A stretch of 18,306 bases of DNA from Deltaproteobacteria bacterium (GTDB lineage: Bacteria > Desulfobacterota > Desulfobulbia > Desulfobulbales > Desulfocapsaceae). Of this stretch, positions 8,779-15,667 are shown in pieces. The translations under genes and the position numbers were made by a program. The notes under the pieces are model-generated. The model worked only from the letters and a program-made list of their open reading frames with translations, did no database searches and was not told where the DNA came from. Positions within the stretch are counted from its first letter, which is position 1. Every line of letters starts with the position of its first letter. The DNA lies in assembly GCA_021779275.1 (NCBI GenBank), contig JAJYAX010000002.1:1-18306 (forward strand). The letters run 5' to 3'.

Positions 8779-10686
8779 CTAAGCCTTCAAGGTGTCGAGG
8801 TTTTCGGTAATGCGCCCGCCCTGATTCTTGAACGTCTCCATATATTGGGCGATGCGCTGTCCGGCGACGCCCAGCTGATAGTTGTTCAGGTTGATGTTTA
8901 ACAGGTCGATAAACCAGGGGGCCTTGACCGGATCGTGCACATAGGTCTCAATGATGGCCCGGGCGATGGGCAGGGTGGTCGTCTTCGATGCATCGTAGAC
9001 GTCACGATCAGCGGCCGCCAGGAGTTTTGCGTATTCTTCATCCAGCAGACGGGCGAAGATCTTGTCGCTGAAGACATTGCCTGCTTTCAACCCGGTCTCG
9101 GGATCATCCTCGGTCAGGGCCGCGCCCTTATGCACCCATTCCCAGAGGATACTTACCCGTATCTCGCCGGTGGCCATATCCTCCATCAGGTACAGGACAT
9201 CATCATCGCCAAAGAAATCGGCTGGCTTCAGGGCGGCGGCCTGGAGTCCCTGGCCGAAGGCGTTGCCGTACTGCAGGGCCACGCTCAGCAGGTTGCGGGC
9301 TCCCCGCACCGTCCGCGGCGCCGGCTCCAGCAGGGTAAGTCCCGTAGCGTCGGCAGCGGTGTAGGTCAGCTGCGGGAATCTACGGCCGAGCTGATTGGCC
9401 TCTCCCGCCTCCTCCCAGACCGGACGGATAATGTGGACCATCTTCCAGTGGGCAACCCACTTGCCGCTGGCCCCCTCCTGTTGTTCGCGAACGGCGCCGG
9501 CCCTGGCCTTTTTCATGCTGTCGGCCACCCCTTTTGCCGAGCCCACCGGGATGTTCGGCTCCATCCCCCCTTGCCAGAGGGAGAAATTGCCATTGGCATC
9601 GGGGGTATTGACGGCACGGCGGACCCGATCCTCATAATGACGCATATAACCGTAGGTCATGACGATGGATTCGATGTTGGGATTGACAAAGCCTCTGTCC
9701 CAGCAGTTGATGTCGGCGACGCTGTTGATGTAATCCCAGCGTCCGGTATTGAAGCCGACGAAATGCAGACCCAGCGCCGCCCGGATCTCCATGAGCTGAA
9801 AGGTCGCCTCGATCTGTTCCACCAGGACGTAGACCTTGATGGCGCCCTCGGCCAGGCTAAGGTGACTTTCCAGGGCGGTTATCATCCTGTTCCAGAATCC
9901 GGCCTCCTCGGCGGTCTGGATCTTGGGCAGATAGAGGACAATGGATGACCCTGCCCGGAGCAGCGTCCGGTACGTATTGACAACATAGAGGGTCATATCG
10001 ACGATGGAGGCGGAAAAGGACCTTCCAGCGATCCGGATGTGGCGATCATCCAGGTGCAGGCCGCGGGCGCGAAAGATCCTGGTGGTGAAATCGAGTTGTC
10101 TCCGCCAGTCCGAGATGATCTCTCGGCCGAGAAAATCGCGCGCCCAGGCATTCATCTCCTGCGCCACCTGTTCGGCCACCTCGAGAAAGAGCGGGTCGCG
10201 GGCAAAGGCCAGCTTGAGGCTGCGTATGTTGTCCAGGGACATGGTGGTGACCTGGCCCAGGGCATCCTCACCGTCGAACATCCAGCCATCGGCGCCTGAG
10301 AGCAGGGCGTAGGCAACATTTCGCAGGTTTACCCTGACCGGGGAATTCGGCCTGGCTGCCGGGCCGGTTCCCTGCAGCCACTGGCGCTGCAGATCCGGTG
10401 GGATCACCGGACCTGCGAACCTGCCGTCGCGGGCATCCTGGACGCGGATGCCCGTCCCTTTGATCTCGGAATCAGGGGGAAGGAAGGTGAGAGGCCGGCC
10501 TTCTTTGATGCGCAGCGCGCGCAGCAGGGTCCGCTCATGCATCAACCGCTTCTGGGCATCGTTGAACGGGGCCAGGAAGGTGAGTGCTGTCAGCGCCTCG
10601 GGGGTGTAGATATCAGAATAGTCCTCTGCCAGAGTATCTCTGATCTGCAGTACGGAACCGTGTGCTGTTGATGTTGGAGTACCCAT
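8779..10686 (-). CDS. aceB: Malate synthase (isoform A-like, extended)
   Basis: Condenses glyoxylate with acetyl-CoA to malate, the second step of the glyoxylate shunt. The match to E. coli malate synthase A is clear by eye. The R-A-R-G-L-H-L block (206-212) carries the catalytic Arg. The strand L-Y-L-P-K-I-Q-T, the core G-R-W-D-Y-I (315-320) and L-M-E-D-M-A-T-G-E-I (500-509, catalytic Asp503) are also present. The protein has 635 residues against about 530 for typical isoform A. The extra length is spread over the N-terminal half and the C-terminal about 130 residues rather than being one fused domain. ATG 10686 is preceded by GGGGAGGG. It lies between icd (20 bases upstream) and aceA (25 bases downstream) on the same strand, so the three genes are almost certainly co-transcribed. 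Confidence 0.93.
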   Translation of the reverse strand: MGTPTSTAHGSVLQIRDTLAEDYSDIYTPEALTALTFLAPFNDAQKRLMHERTLLRALRIKEGRPLTFLPPDSEIKGTGIRVQDARDGRFAGPVIPPDLQRQWLQGTGPAARPNSPVRVNLRNVAYALLSGADGWMFDGEDALGQVTTMSLDNIRSLKLAFARDPLFLEVAEQVAQEMNAWARDFLGREIISDWRRQLDFTTRIFRARGLHLDDRHIRIAGRSFSASIVDMTLYVVNTYRTLLRAGSSIVLYLPKIQTAEEAGFWNRMITALESHLSLAEGAIKVYVLVEQIEATFQLMEIRAALGLHFVGFNTGRWDYINSVADINCWDRGFVNPNIESIVMTYGYMRHYEDRVRRAVNTPDANGNFSLWQGGMEPNIPVGSAKGVADSMKKARAGAVREQQEGASGKWVAHWKMVHIIRPVWEEAGEANQLGRRFPQLTYTAADATGLTLLEPAPRTVRGARNLLSVALQYGNAFGQGLQAAALKPADFFGDDDVLYLMEDMATGEIRVSILWEWVHKGAALTEDDPETGLKAGNVFSDKIFARLLDEEYAKLLAAADRDVYDASKTTTLPIARAIIETYVHDPVKAPWFIDLLNINLNNYQLGVAGQRIAQYMETFKNQGGRITENLDTLKA

Positions 10687-10707
10687 CTTTTTCCCTCCCC
10701 TTGTGTA

Positions 10708-11931
10708 TTACTTGTGGTAGTTGAGGTTCCGGGAGAGCCTGGTCGCCAGTTCGTCTAGAAATTCTGTTGAATTAAGTACCTTGACCGGCGGCGGATCACA
10801 GATTTGCGCGAGGTCTCCCGTCATATAGCCGTCTTCAATACATTCGATGACAGTGCCTTCCAGGGTAGCGGCAAAGGAGACGAGTTCCGCGATTCCATCA
10901 AGCTCTCCCCGTTTACGCAGGGCTCCGGTCCAGGCATAGATCAAGGCCACCGAATTGGTTGACGTCTTCTCGCCCTTGAGGTGTTTATAGTAATGCCGCT
11001 GGACGGTCCCGTGGGCCGCCTCATACTTGAACAGGCCATGCGGGGAGACCAGAACCGACGTCATCATCGCCAGCGACCCGAAGGCTGAGGCCACCATGTC
11101 GCTCATCACATCGCCGTCATAATTTTTACAGGCCCAGAGCAGCCCACCTCTGGTCTTCATCATCCGGGCGACGAGATCGTCGATCAGCGTGTAGAAGTAG
11201 TGGATCCCGGCGGCGGCGAATTTTGTCGTATACTCTGTGGCAAATATCTCTTCGAAGATGATCTTGAAACGCTGATCGTAGATCTTGGAGATCGTGTCCT
11301 TGGTGGCGAACCAGCAGTCGATCTTCAGATCCAGGGCGTATTCGAAACAGGCCCTGGCGAAGCTCCTGATGGAAGAATCGGTGTTGTATACACCCTGCAG
11401 GATGGCCGGTCCGTCAATCTCGACCACGGTCTCGCGCAGGACCTTGCCGTTTTTATCGGTGGCGACAATCTCCAGCTTGCCGCCCGCCTCGGTGTAGATC
11501 TCCGCGTTTCTGTAGACATCTCCATAGGCGTGACGTCCAACCACGATGGGGAGCTCCCAGGTGCGCACCGCCGGTTTGACGTTTTTGACCATGATGGGTT
11601 TACGAAAAACGGTGCCGTCCATGGCGGCCCGAATGGTGCCGTTGGGGGATCTCCACTGTTTTTTCAGATTATATTCCTTGACGCGATCAGCGTTGGGGGT
11701 AATGGTTGCGTTCTTGACCCCGACGCCATATTTTTTGATCGCCTCCGCGGCGTCTACGGTGACCTGATCGTCGGTCCGGTCCCGTTCCGTGAGGCCGAGA
11801 TCGAAGTAGACGGTTTTTAGATCAATAAAGGGCAGGATCAGTTTTTCTTTGACCAGGGGCCAGAGGACCCGGGTCATTTCGTCTCCATCGATTTCCACCA
11901 AAGGAGTGATCATTTGAATTTTTTGTGTCAT
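10708..11931 (-). CDS. icd: NADP-dependent isocitrate dehydrogenase, eukaryote-like (type II) homodimeric form
   Basis: Oxidatively decarboxylates isocitrate to 2-oxoglutarate. The 407 residues match the length of type II (mitochondrial/cytosolic-like) enzymes rather than the E. coli type. Key features are the N-terminal [10 protein letters not shown] (12-21), the substrate loop R-S-P-N-G-T-I-R (94-101), [10 protein letters not shown] (132-141), the metal-binding signature N-Y-D-G-D-V-M-S-D (270-278) and the coenzyme region [11 protein letters not shown]. The R-H of the last motif is typical of NADP use. The ATG at 11931 fits the family N-terminus. A longer frame from 11982 adds 17 residues with no family character and sits in a leader hairpin. 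No candidate start has a recognisable Shine-Dalgarno sequence, which is unusual here. It is the first gene of the unit feeding malate synthase and isocitrate lyase, the enzyme it competes with for isocitrate. Confidence 0.93.
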   Translation of the reverse strand: MTQKIQMITPLVEIDGDEMTRVLWPLVKEKLILPFIDLKTVYFDLGLTERDRTDDQVTVDAAEAIKKYGVGVKNATITPNADRVKEYNLKKQWRSPNGTIRAAMDGTVFRKPIMVKNVKPAVRTWELPIVVGRHAYGDVYRNAEIYTEAGGKLEIVATDKNGKVLRETVVEIDGPAILQGVYNTDSSIRSFARACFEYALDLKIDCWFATKDTISKIYDQRFKIIFEEIFATEYTTKFAAAGIHYFYTLIDDLVARMMKTRGGLLWACKNYDGDVMSDMVASAFGSLAMMTSVLVSPHGLFKYEAAHGTVQRHYYKHLKGEKTSTNSVALIYAWTGALRKRGELDGIAELVSFAATLEGTVIECIEDGYMTGDLAQICDPPPVKVLNSTEFLDELATRLSRNLNYHK

Positions 11932-11940
11932 AATAAAGGA

Positions 11941-11982
11941 TGTCGGTAGGGGTTGGTCTGTTTTTATGCCGACAGGCGGCAT
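11941..11982 (-). promoter_or_regulatory. Leader of icd with two mutually exclusive hairpins
   Basis: In the minus-strand transcript, ATGCCG (11982-11977) can pair perfectly with CGGCAT (11971-11966) around a 5-base loop. Alternatively TGTCGG (11974-11969), which overlaps that loop and 3' arm, can pair perfectly with CCGACA (11946-11941), which lies only 9 bases before the icd start codon. The two pairings share bases and cannot form together. The second would place a stem against the initiation region. Each stem has only 6 pairs, so the functional meaning is uncertain. Confidence 0.3.
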
Positions 11983-12018
11983 GAGTGAATAACGATCTGT
12001 TTTTACTGTCTCTGCTGA

Positions 12019-12047
12019 CTTATAGCAGAAGATGCTGCAATTGTAAA
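12019..12047 (-). promoter_or_regulatory. Predicted sigma70-type promoter of the icd-aceB-aceA unit
   Basis: On the minus strand, TTTACA (12047-12042) and TATAAG (12024-12019) are separated by 17 bases, each matching 5/6 of consensus. Transcription would begin near 12012, leaving a leader of about 80 bases before ATG 11931. The spacer contains a short inverted repeat (AGCA/TGCT, with GAAGA between) that could bind a regulator. Confidence 0.55.
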
Positions 12048-12118
12048 ATGAAACTCCCCCCGGGATGCATGCAGCGTGACGGATCAGGCCGGCAGGATAA
12101 GGAAAGACAGCGGAGATT

Positions 12119-13210
12119 TTGGATTCAATATTAGACTCAATACAGAGAGGGATACAACAGGCCTTAGTCGGCTGGTTTGGACGGACCGGCCGGGATCTGC
12201 CCTGGCGCGGAGACTACGACCCGTATCATGTCTGGATCTCGGAGATTATGCTCCAGCAGACCCAGATGGACAGGGGCGTTTTTTATTACAGACGCTGGCT
12301 GGAGAGGTTTCCGGACATCAGGGCGGTAGCCGTCGCTGAAGAACGGGAGATCCTGAAATACTGGGAGGGGCTTGGCTATTACGCCAGGGCCAGGAATCTC
12401 CATAAGGCGGCCAGGATGATGGTCGACAGGCATCAGGGGAAGATCCCCGAGAGCTACGAGGCTCTGCTTGGTCTGCCCGGCATCGGAGCCTATACCGCGG
12501 CTGCCATTGCCAGCATTGCCTTTAATCACGATATTGCCGTGGTTGATGCCAATGTGGAACGGATATTTGCCAGGCTTTTTGATATTGCCGGACCGGTCAA
12601 GGACAGCGCGACGAAAAAATGGATACACAAAAAGGCCGCAGATCTGCTGCCGCCCGGCGAGGCCAGGATTTTCAATCAGGCCCTGATGGATCTGGGAGGG
12701 CTTATCTGTACGCCGAAAAATCCGGCCTGCGGTTCTTGTCCTGTGGCGGAGTTTTGCGCCGCCTTGAAGGCTGGGCGGGTCCACGAGCGACCTGTGGTGC
12801 AGGCCTCGGCGAAGACCATCCAAATCGAGATGGCCACCGGGATTCTTATCCGCCAGGGCCTGCTCTTCATCCAGCAACGGCTGGCCGATGATGTCTGGGG
12901 GGGACTCTGGGAATTCCCCGGCGGCCGGCTGGAGATTGGGGAGACGCCGGAAGAGGCGGTGATCCGGGAGTATCGGGAGGAGACGGGATTTGCCGTCGAA
13001 ATCGTCGCCGGAATCACGACGGTTATCCATCATTATATGCACTATAAGGTCGTTCTCCATGCCTTCTCCTGTCGATTGACAGGGGAATGTACCGAGCCCG
13101 AATTGCGGGAGGCGCAGGACTTCCGGTGGGTTGTCCCGCAGGACCTTGCCCGGTACGGATTTCCGGCAGGACATCGCAAGATAATTGAATATATGAAAAA
13201 AAGAGCTTGA
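12119..13210 (+). CDS. mutY: A/G-specific adenine glycosylase with MutT-like Nudix domain
   Basis: Removes adenine mispaired with 8-oxoguanine during base-excision repair. The 363 residues are near the family norm. The glycosylase domain (about 15-220) shows L-P-W-R, the catalytic Glu42 in S-E-I-M-L-Q-Q-T-Q, the helix-hairpin-helix L-P-G-I-G-A-Y-T-A (119-127) and the catalytic Asp143 in V-V-D-A-N-V-E-R. A 4Fe-4S loop follows with Cys197, 204, 207 and 213 in C-x6-C-x2-C-x5-C spacing. The C-terminal domain (about 232-360) carries a complete Nudix box G-x5-E-x7-R-E-x-x-E-E-x-G-x (269-291). The F-S-H loop of standard MutY reads Y-M-H (306-308). The start is a TTG at 12119; no ATG or GTG precedes the conserved core in this frame, and CGGAG lies just upstream. 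It is divergent from icd and followed by ogt. Confidence 0.93.
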   Translation: MDSILDSIQRGIQQALVGWFGRTGRDLPWRGDYDPYHVWISEIMLQQTQMDRGVFYYRRWLERFPDIRAVAVAEEREILKYWEGLGYYARARNLHKAARMMVDRHQGKIPESYEALLGLPGIGAYTAAAIASIAFNHDIAVVDANVERIFARLFDIAGPVKDSATKKWIHKKAADLLPPGEARIFNQALMDLGGLICTPKNPACGSCPVAEFCAALKAGRVHERPVVQASAKTIQIEMATGILIRQGLLFIQQRLADDVWGGLWEFPGGRLEIGETPEEAVIREYREETGFAVEIVAGITTVIHHYMHYKVVLHAFSCRLTGECTEPELREAQDFRWVVPQDLARYGFPAGHRKIIEYMKKRA

Positions 13211-13249
13211 GGATATCTCCGTGAACCTGAAAATCTGATGAGGCCTGCC

Positions 13250-13804
13250 ATGCAACAAATCTTTTACTCCCTTTTTGCCACCCCGCTGGGTGTCTGCGCT
13301 ATAGCCTGGAAAGACTCTGGATCGAAACATTCCCCCCCTGCTATAGTCTTCCTGCAGCTGCCGGAGACGACGGAACAGGCGACCGAGGAGAGGATTTCCG
13401 GAAGTACCGGCGGCCGGAAATCCGACCCGCCTCCGGCTGCCATAGCCGAGATAGAAGAGAGAATCCGCACGCACCTGCAGGGCAAGGTCCAGGAGTTCAG
13501 TGATATCCGGGTCGACCTTGAGGGCCTGGGCGGATTTACGCAGCAGGTCCTGGTCGCCTGCCGGAATATCCAGGCAGGCCGGACCCTGTCCTACAGCGAG
13601 CTTGCCCGGGTGATACAGCGTCCAAAGGCGGCCCGGGCGGTAGGACAGGCCCTGGCCAGAAACCCGGTACCGCTCATTATCCCCTGTCATCGTGTCCTGA
13701 CCCTGGATGGACGGGCCGGCGGTTTTTCCGCACCTGGGGGAGTCGAGACAAAGAGGCGGATTCTTGCACGAGAAGGTGTACACCTCCACGAAGCGAAGGA
13801 CTGA
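13250..13804 (+). CDS. ogt: Methylated-DNA--[protein]-cysteine S-methyltransferase
   Basis: A suicide repair protein that transfers alkyl groups from O6-alkylguanine (and O4-alkylthymine) in DNA to its own cysteine. The active-site motif I-P-C-H-R-V is clear (Cys146 from ATG 13250). It is preceded by the DNA-binding helix-turn-helix region S-Y-S-E-L-A and the K-A-A-R-A-V-G segment with its helix-inserting Arg, then the R-N-P hinge. The G-R-A-G-G-F and E-x-K-R-x-I-L-x-x-E-G elements follow the active site. The N-terminal about 90 residues are a divergent Ogt-type first domain with a Ser/Pro-rich insertion. ATG 13250 is preferred because GAGG lies 6 bases before it. ATG 13238, in frame and 4 codons upstream, is possible but has no ribosome binding site. 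It lies 39 bases after mutY on the same strand, making a small DNA-repair pair. Confidence 0.93.
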   Translation: MQQIFYSLFATPLGVCAIAWKDSGSKHSPPAIVFLQLPETTEQATEERISGSTGGRKSDPPPAAIAEIEERIRTHLQGKVQEFSDIRVDLEGLGGFTQQVLVACRNIQAGRTLSYSELARVIQRPKAARAVGQALARNPVPLIIPCHRVLTLDGRAGGFSAPGGVETKRRILAREGVHLHEAKD

Positions 13805-13876
13805 TGCCCCACGGCTTGTCAAAATTGAGATCGACCCAGGGGAATTTGTTCATAAAAATAAGGATAGTTTTTTTGT

Positions 13877-14971
13877 ATGCCAAATTTACGCATTGAGATC
13901 CTCAACATTGCCCTTTCCCTTGCCTGCATGGCCTTTATTCACCGGCAGATCAAAGAATATGGCTATAGATCGGACAGTATACAGGAGAGAATCGGCCTGT
14001 TTGATGCCCTCAAAGGTGTGTGTATTATCGGGGTGGTCTTCATTCATGCCGCCTACCTTACTCCGGTCAGCCGGGATATCTGCCGCACCCTTGATTTTGC
14101 CGTGCCCTTCTTTTTCGTCTCCTCCGGTTACCTGTTGTCGGTGAGATGCCGGGGGGCCATCGCCCTGAAAGGGTATTATCGAAAATTGTTTGTCAGGGTA
14201 TTACTCGTCTATCTCCTGTTCGTGATCGGAACGAGGATTTTTAAAGGGGAGGCGCTTGCGTTCAAGGATATCCTCCTCGATATCCTGCTCGGCCGGACAA
14301 ATTATAATTATTATTTTATTCCCCTCATAGTCCAGTTCTATATTCTTTTCCCCTCTATGGTCAGATTCAGGGGAAAACTTGACAGTCCCTTTGTTTTCTG
14401 CCTGATCGCCTTCTGTTCCTTCTTCTTTTATGTCTGCAACCACTATATTCAGCGACCCTACTGGAACGAAAACCCCTACTACCTGGTGTTCATCGGCAGG
14501 GATTGTATCTATTTCTGTTTCGGCATTTTCCTGTCCCGGTATGAAATCCGGAAGCTGCGGTTTGCCGATTGTCTGCCTTCATGTATGATCTTTCTGGCCG
14601 GGGTTGCTGTCCTTGTGCTGGCCACAGGAGAGTACATCCTGACCTTTGCCTATCCTTTTGTGGCCTTCCTCTTGGCGCTGGCCGGTTATAATATGCTCCG
14701 TGCGCAGCCTTGGTTATACCCTCTGGAAAATCTTGGCCGGTACTCCCTGGTGATCTATCTGGTTCACACTAGCATACAGAGCACTGTGGTTATGAAATAT
14801 TTGTATAACGCGCAATTACCCTGGAAATTTGAGATCCTGGTTGTTGTCGGCGCAACTGTCGTCTTGAGCTATGCATTCGCCAGGATCTTCATGTCCGTTT
14901 ATCAGCCTGCAATGTTGTTTTTTATGCCGGTTAAACAACTGGTAGCGGTGGAAAAAAAGTCCCGCCAGTAA
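13877..14971 (+). CDS. Acyltransferase-3 family membrane protein
   Basis: A 364-residue multi-pass inner-membrane protein of the acyltransferase 3 (OafA/WecH-like) family, which adds acetyl or other acyl groups to cell-surface sugars or small molecules. The first hydrophobic segment is near 5-20. The family hallmark follows at 41-58: L-F-D-A-L-K-G-V-C-I-I-G-V-V-F-I-H-A, with the conserved His57 and the Asp/Lys of D-A-L-K-G. About nine or ten hydrophobic segments follow. The C-terminal G-R-Y-S-L-V-I-Y-L-V-H-T (about 287-298) is another typical family block. The acceptor is unknown, and no polysaccharide genes are adjacent. ATG 13877 has only a distant AGGA (12 bases). Codon use is more A/T-rich than in neighbours (for example near 14300-14350), compatible with acquisition. 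It follows ogt by 72 bases and precedes the selenoprotein gene by 28. Confidence 0.85.
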   Translation: MPNLRIEILNIALSLACMAFIHRQIKEYGYRSDSIQERIGLFDALKGVCIIGVVFIHAAYLTPVSRDICRTLDFAVPFFFVSSGYLLSVRCRGAIALKGYYRKLFVRVLLVYLLFVIGTRIFKGEALAFKDILLDILLGRTNYNYYFIPLIVQFYILFPSMVRFRGKLDSPFVFCLIAFCSFFFYVCNHYIQRPYWNENPYYLVFIGRDCIYFCFGIFLSRYEIRKLRFADCLPSCMIFLAGVAVLVLATGEYILTFAYPFVAFLLALAGYNMLRAQPWLYPLENLGRYSLVIYLVHTSIQSTVVMKYLYNAQLPWKFEILVVVGATVVLSYAFARIFMSVYQPAMLFFMPVKQLVAVEKKSRQ

Positions 14972-14999
14972 CATTTCACCTTTCACAACAGGAAAGAGC

Positions 15000-15629
15000 A
15001 TGACACAAACACATCAGCTGGAAATTTTTTCCGACTATATCTGACCCTGGTGCTATTTCATTACCGGGCGTATTGAAAGACTGCAAAAAGAGTATGAGGT
15101 GGGCGTTCATTGGCGGGCCTTTCCCTTGCATCCTGAAACCCCTGAAGAGGGACAGCTGCTGGAAGATCTGTTCAGGACAAGTCCTGAGAAAATTGCCGGC
15201 ATGGTCGAGCACCTGCGCAGAACGGCCCGGGACCTGGGTCTGCCTTTTGCCGCCAGGGCCAGGACCTATAACAGCAGGCTGGCGCAGGAACTCGGGCTCT
15301 GGGCGATGGAAAAGGGCTGTGGCGACGCCTTCCATAGGGCGGCCTTTACAGCCTATTTCGTAGATGGCCTGAATCTGGCAAAACATCAGGTGCTGCTCGA
15401 TCTGGTGCGGGAGACAGGACTGCCGGCAGATGAGGCGGAGGTGGTTCTCTCCGGTCGAACCTATGCGGAGAAGGTGGACCGCGACTGGGCGGATTCCCGG
15501 TTCAAAGGAGTAACCGCCGTTCCGACCTTTATCATGGGGCGGCATAAACTGGTTGGCGCCCAGAGCTTTGAAAGCCTGGTCGAGCTGGTAAGCCTGAATG
15601 GTGTCTCCCGGAAAAACCCTAACGGTTAA
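15000..15629 (+). CDS. Selenocysteine-containing FrnE/DsbA-family oxidoreductase (in-frame TGA at 15042-15044)
   Basis: A thioredoxin-fold thiol oxidoreductase of the FrnE branch of the DsbA family, read as 209 residues with TGA decoded as selenocysteine. From ATG 15000 (AGGAAAG just upstream) the frame gives L-E-I-F-S-D-Y-I, then TGA, then P-W-C-Y-F. Relatives have S-D-x-x-C-P-W-C here, so TGA falls exactly on the first redox Cys (Sec15, Cys18), giving U-P-W-C. The frame is otherwise open to TAA 15629 and shows family features throughout: V-H-W-R-A-F-P-L-H-P (36-45), a helical insertion, and the cis-Pro loop G-V-T-A-V-P-T-F-I (170-178) followed by V-G-A-Q-S-F. No signal peptide is present, so it is probably cytosolic. 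A conventional reading would start at GTG 15099 and lose the active site. A nonsense mutation is the alternative, but the intact remainder and the hairpin after the TGA argue against it. Confidence 0.85.
15050..15084 (+). promoter_or_regulatory. Putative bacterial SECIS element
   Basis: Just after the TGA at 15042-15044, the sequence 15056-15064 (TTTCATTAC) pairs with 15070-15078 (GTATTGAAA). This gives eight Watson-Crick pairs with one central U-U mismatch, closing a 5-base apical loop CGGGC (15065-15069). The loop guanines lie about 22-24 bases after the TGA. That is within the distance range known for bacterial SECIS hairpins, which place a conserved G in the apical loop. Weaker pairs (15054 with 15080, and the 15050-15052 side with 15082-15084) could extend the stem. 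It lies inside the coding sequence, as bacterial SECIS elements do. Confidence 0.6.
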
Positions 15630-15640
15630 GCCATTCAGAA

Positions 15641-15667
15641 GGCCCGAAAAGAAGGGTTATTTTTTTT
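15641..15667 (+). terminator. Intrinsic terminator of the selenoprotein gene, overlapping the end of rarA
   Basis: GGCCC (15641-15645) can pair with GGGTT (15654-15658) around an 8-base A-rich loop. A run of eight Ts follows (15660-15667), starting about 30 bases after the TAA at 15627-15629. A second longer inverted repeat, AGGCCCG (15640-15646) with CGGGCCT (15670-15676), spans the same place and could act on either strand. The T-run doubles as the lysine codons and stop of the convergent rarA gene. Confidence 0.5.

Larger units (their letters stand above)
11932..12118. promoter_or_regulatory. Divergent icd / mutY intergenic region
   Basis: These 187 bases hold the minus-strand icd promoter (12019-12047) and its foldable leader (11941-11982). 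For mutY on the plus strand I find no convincing -35/-10 pair. The 12050-12118 part is GC-rich, with a C-run and an ATGCATGCA stretch, then AAGGAAAG and CGGAG before the TTG start. No RNA gene is visible. Confidence 0.4.

Noticed and set aside
8935..9948. A 337-codon plus-strand frame opposite malate synthase
   Set aside because: It is a shadow of a well-supported gene, rich in Gly, Asp and His with no recognisable motif. The same holds for 7650-8411 opposite isocitrate lyase and 2338-3039 opposite the ATPase.
12164..13822. A 552-codon open frame on the minus strand opposite mutY and ogt
   Set aside because: It lies fully antisense to two clear repair genes, has no family motifs, and its composition (many Arg, Gly, Pro, His) is typical of a shadow frame in GC-rich DNA.
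15042..15044. TGA as a simple nonsense mutation making a pseudogene
   Set aside because: The stop is exactly at the redox Cys position, the rest of the frame is intact with conserved motifs, and a hairpin with suitable geometry follows. It is not fully excluded without checking for Sec machinery.
15045..15068. Alternative SECIS hairpin CCC-T-GGT with ACC-GGG directly after the TGA
   Set aside because: The stem has a bulged T, as in some SECIS elements, but its loop G is only 8 bases from the TGA, too close to match known bacterial SECIS spacing. The hairpin at 15056-15078 fits better.
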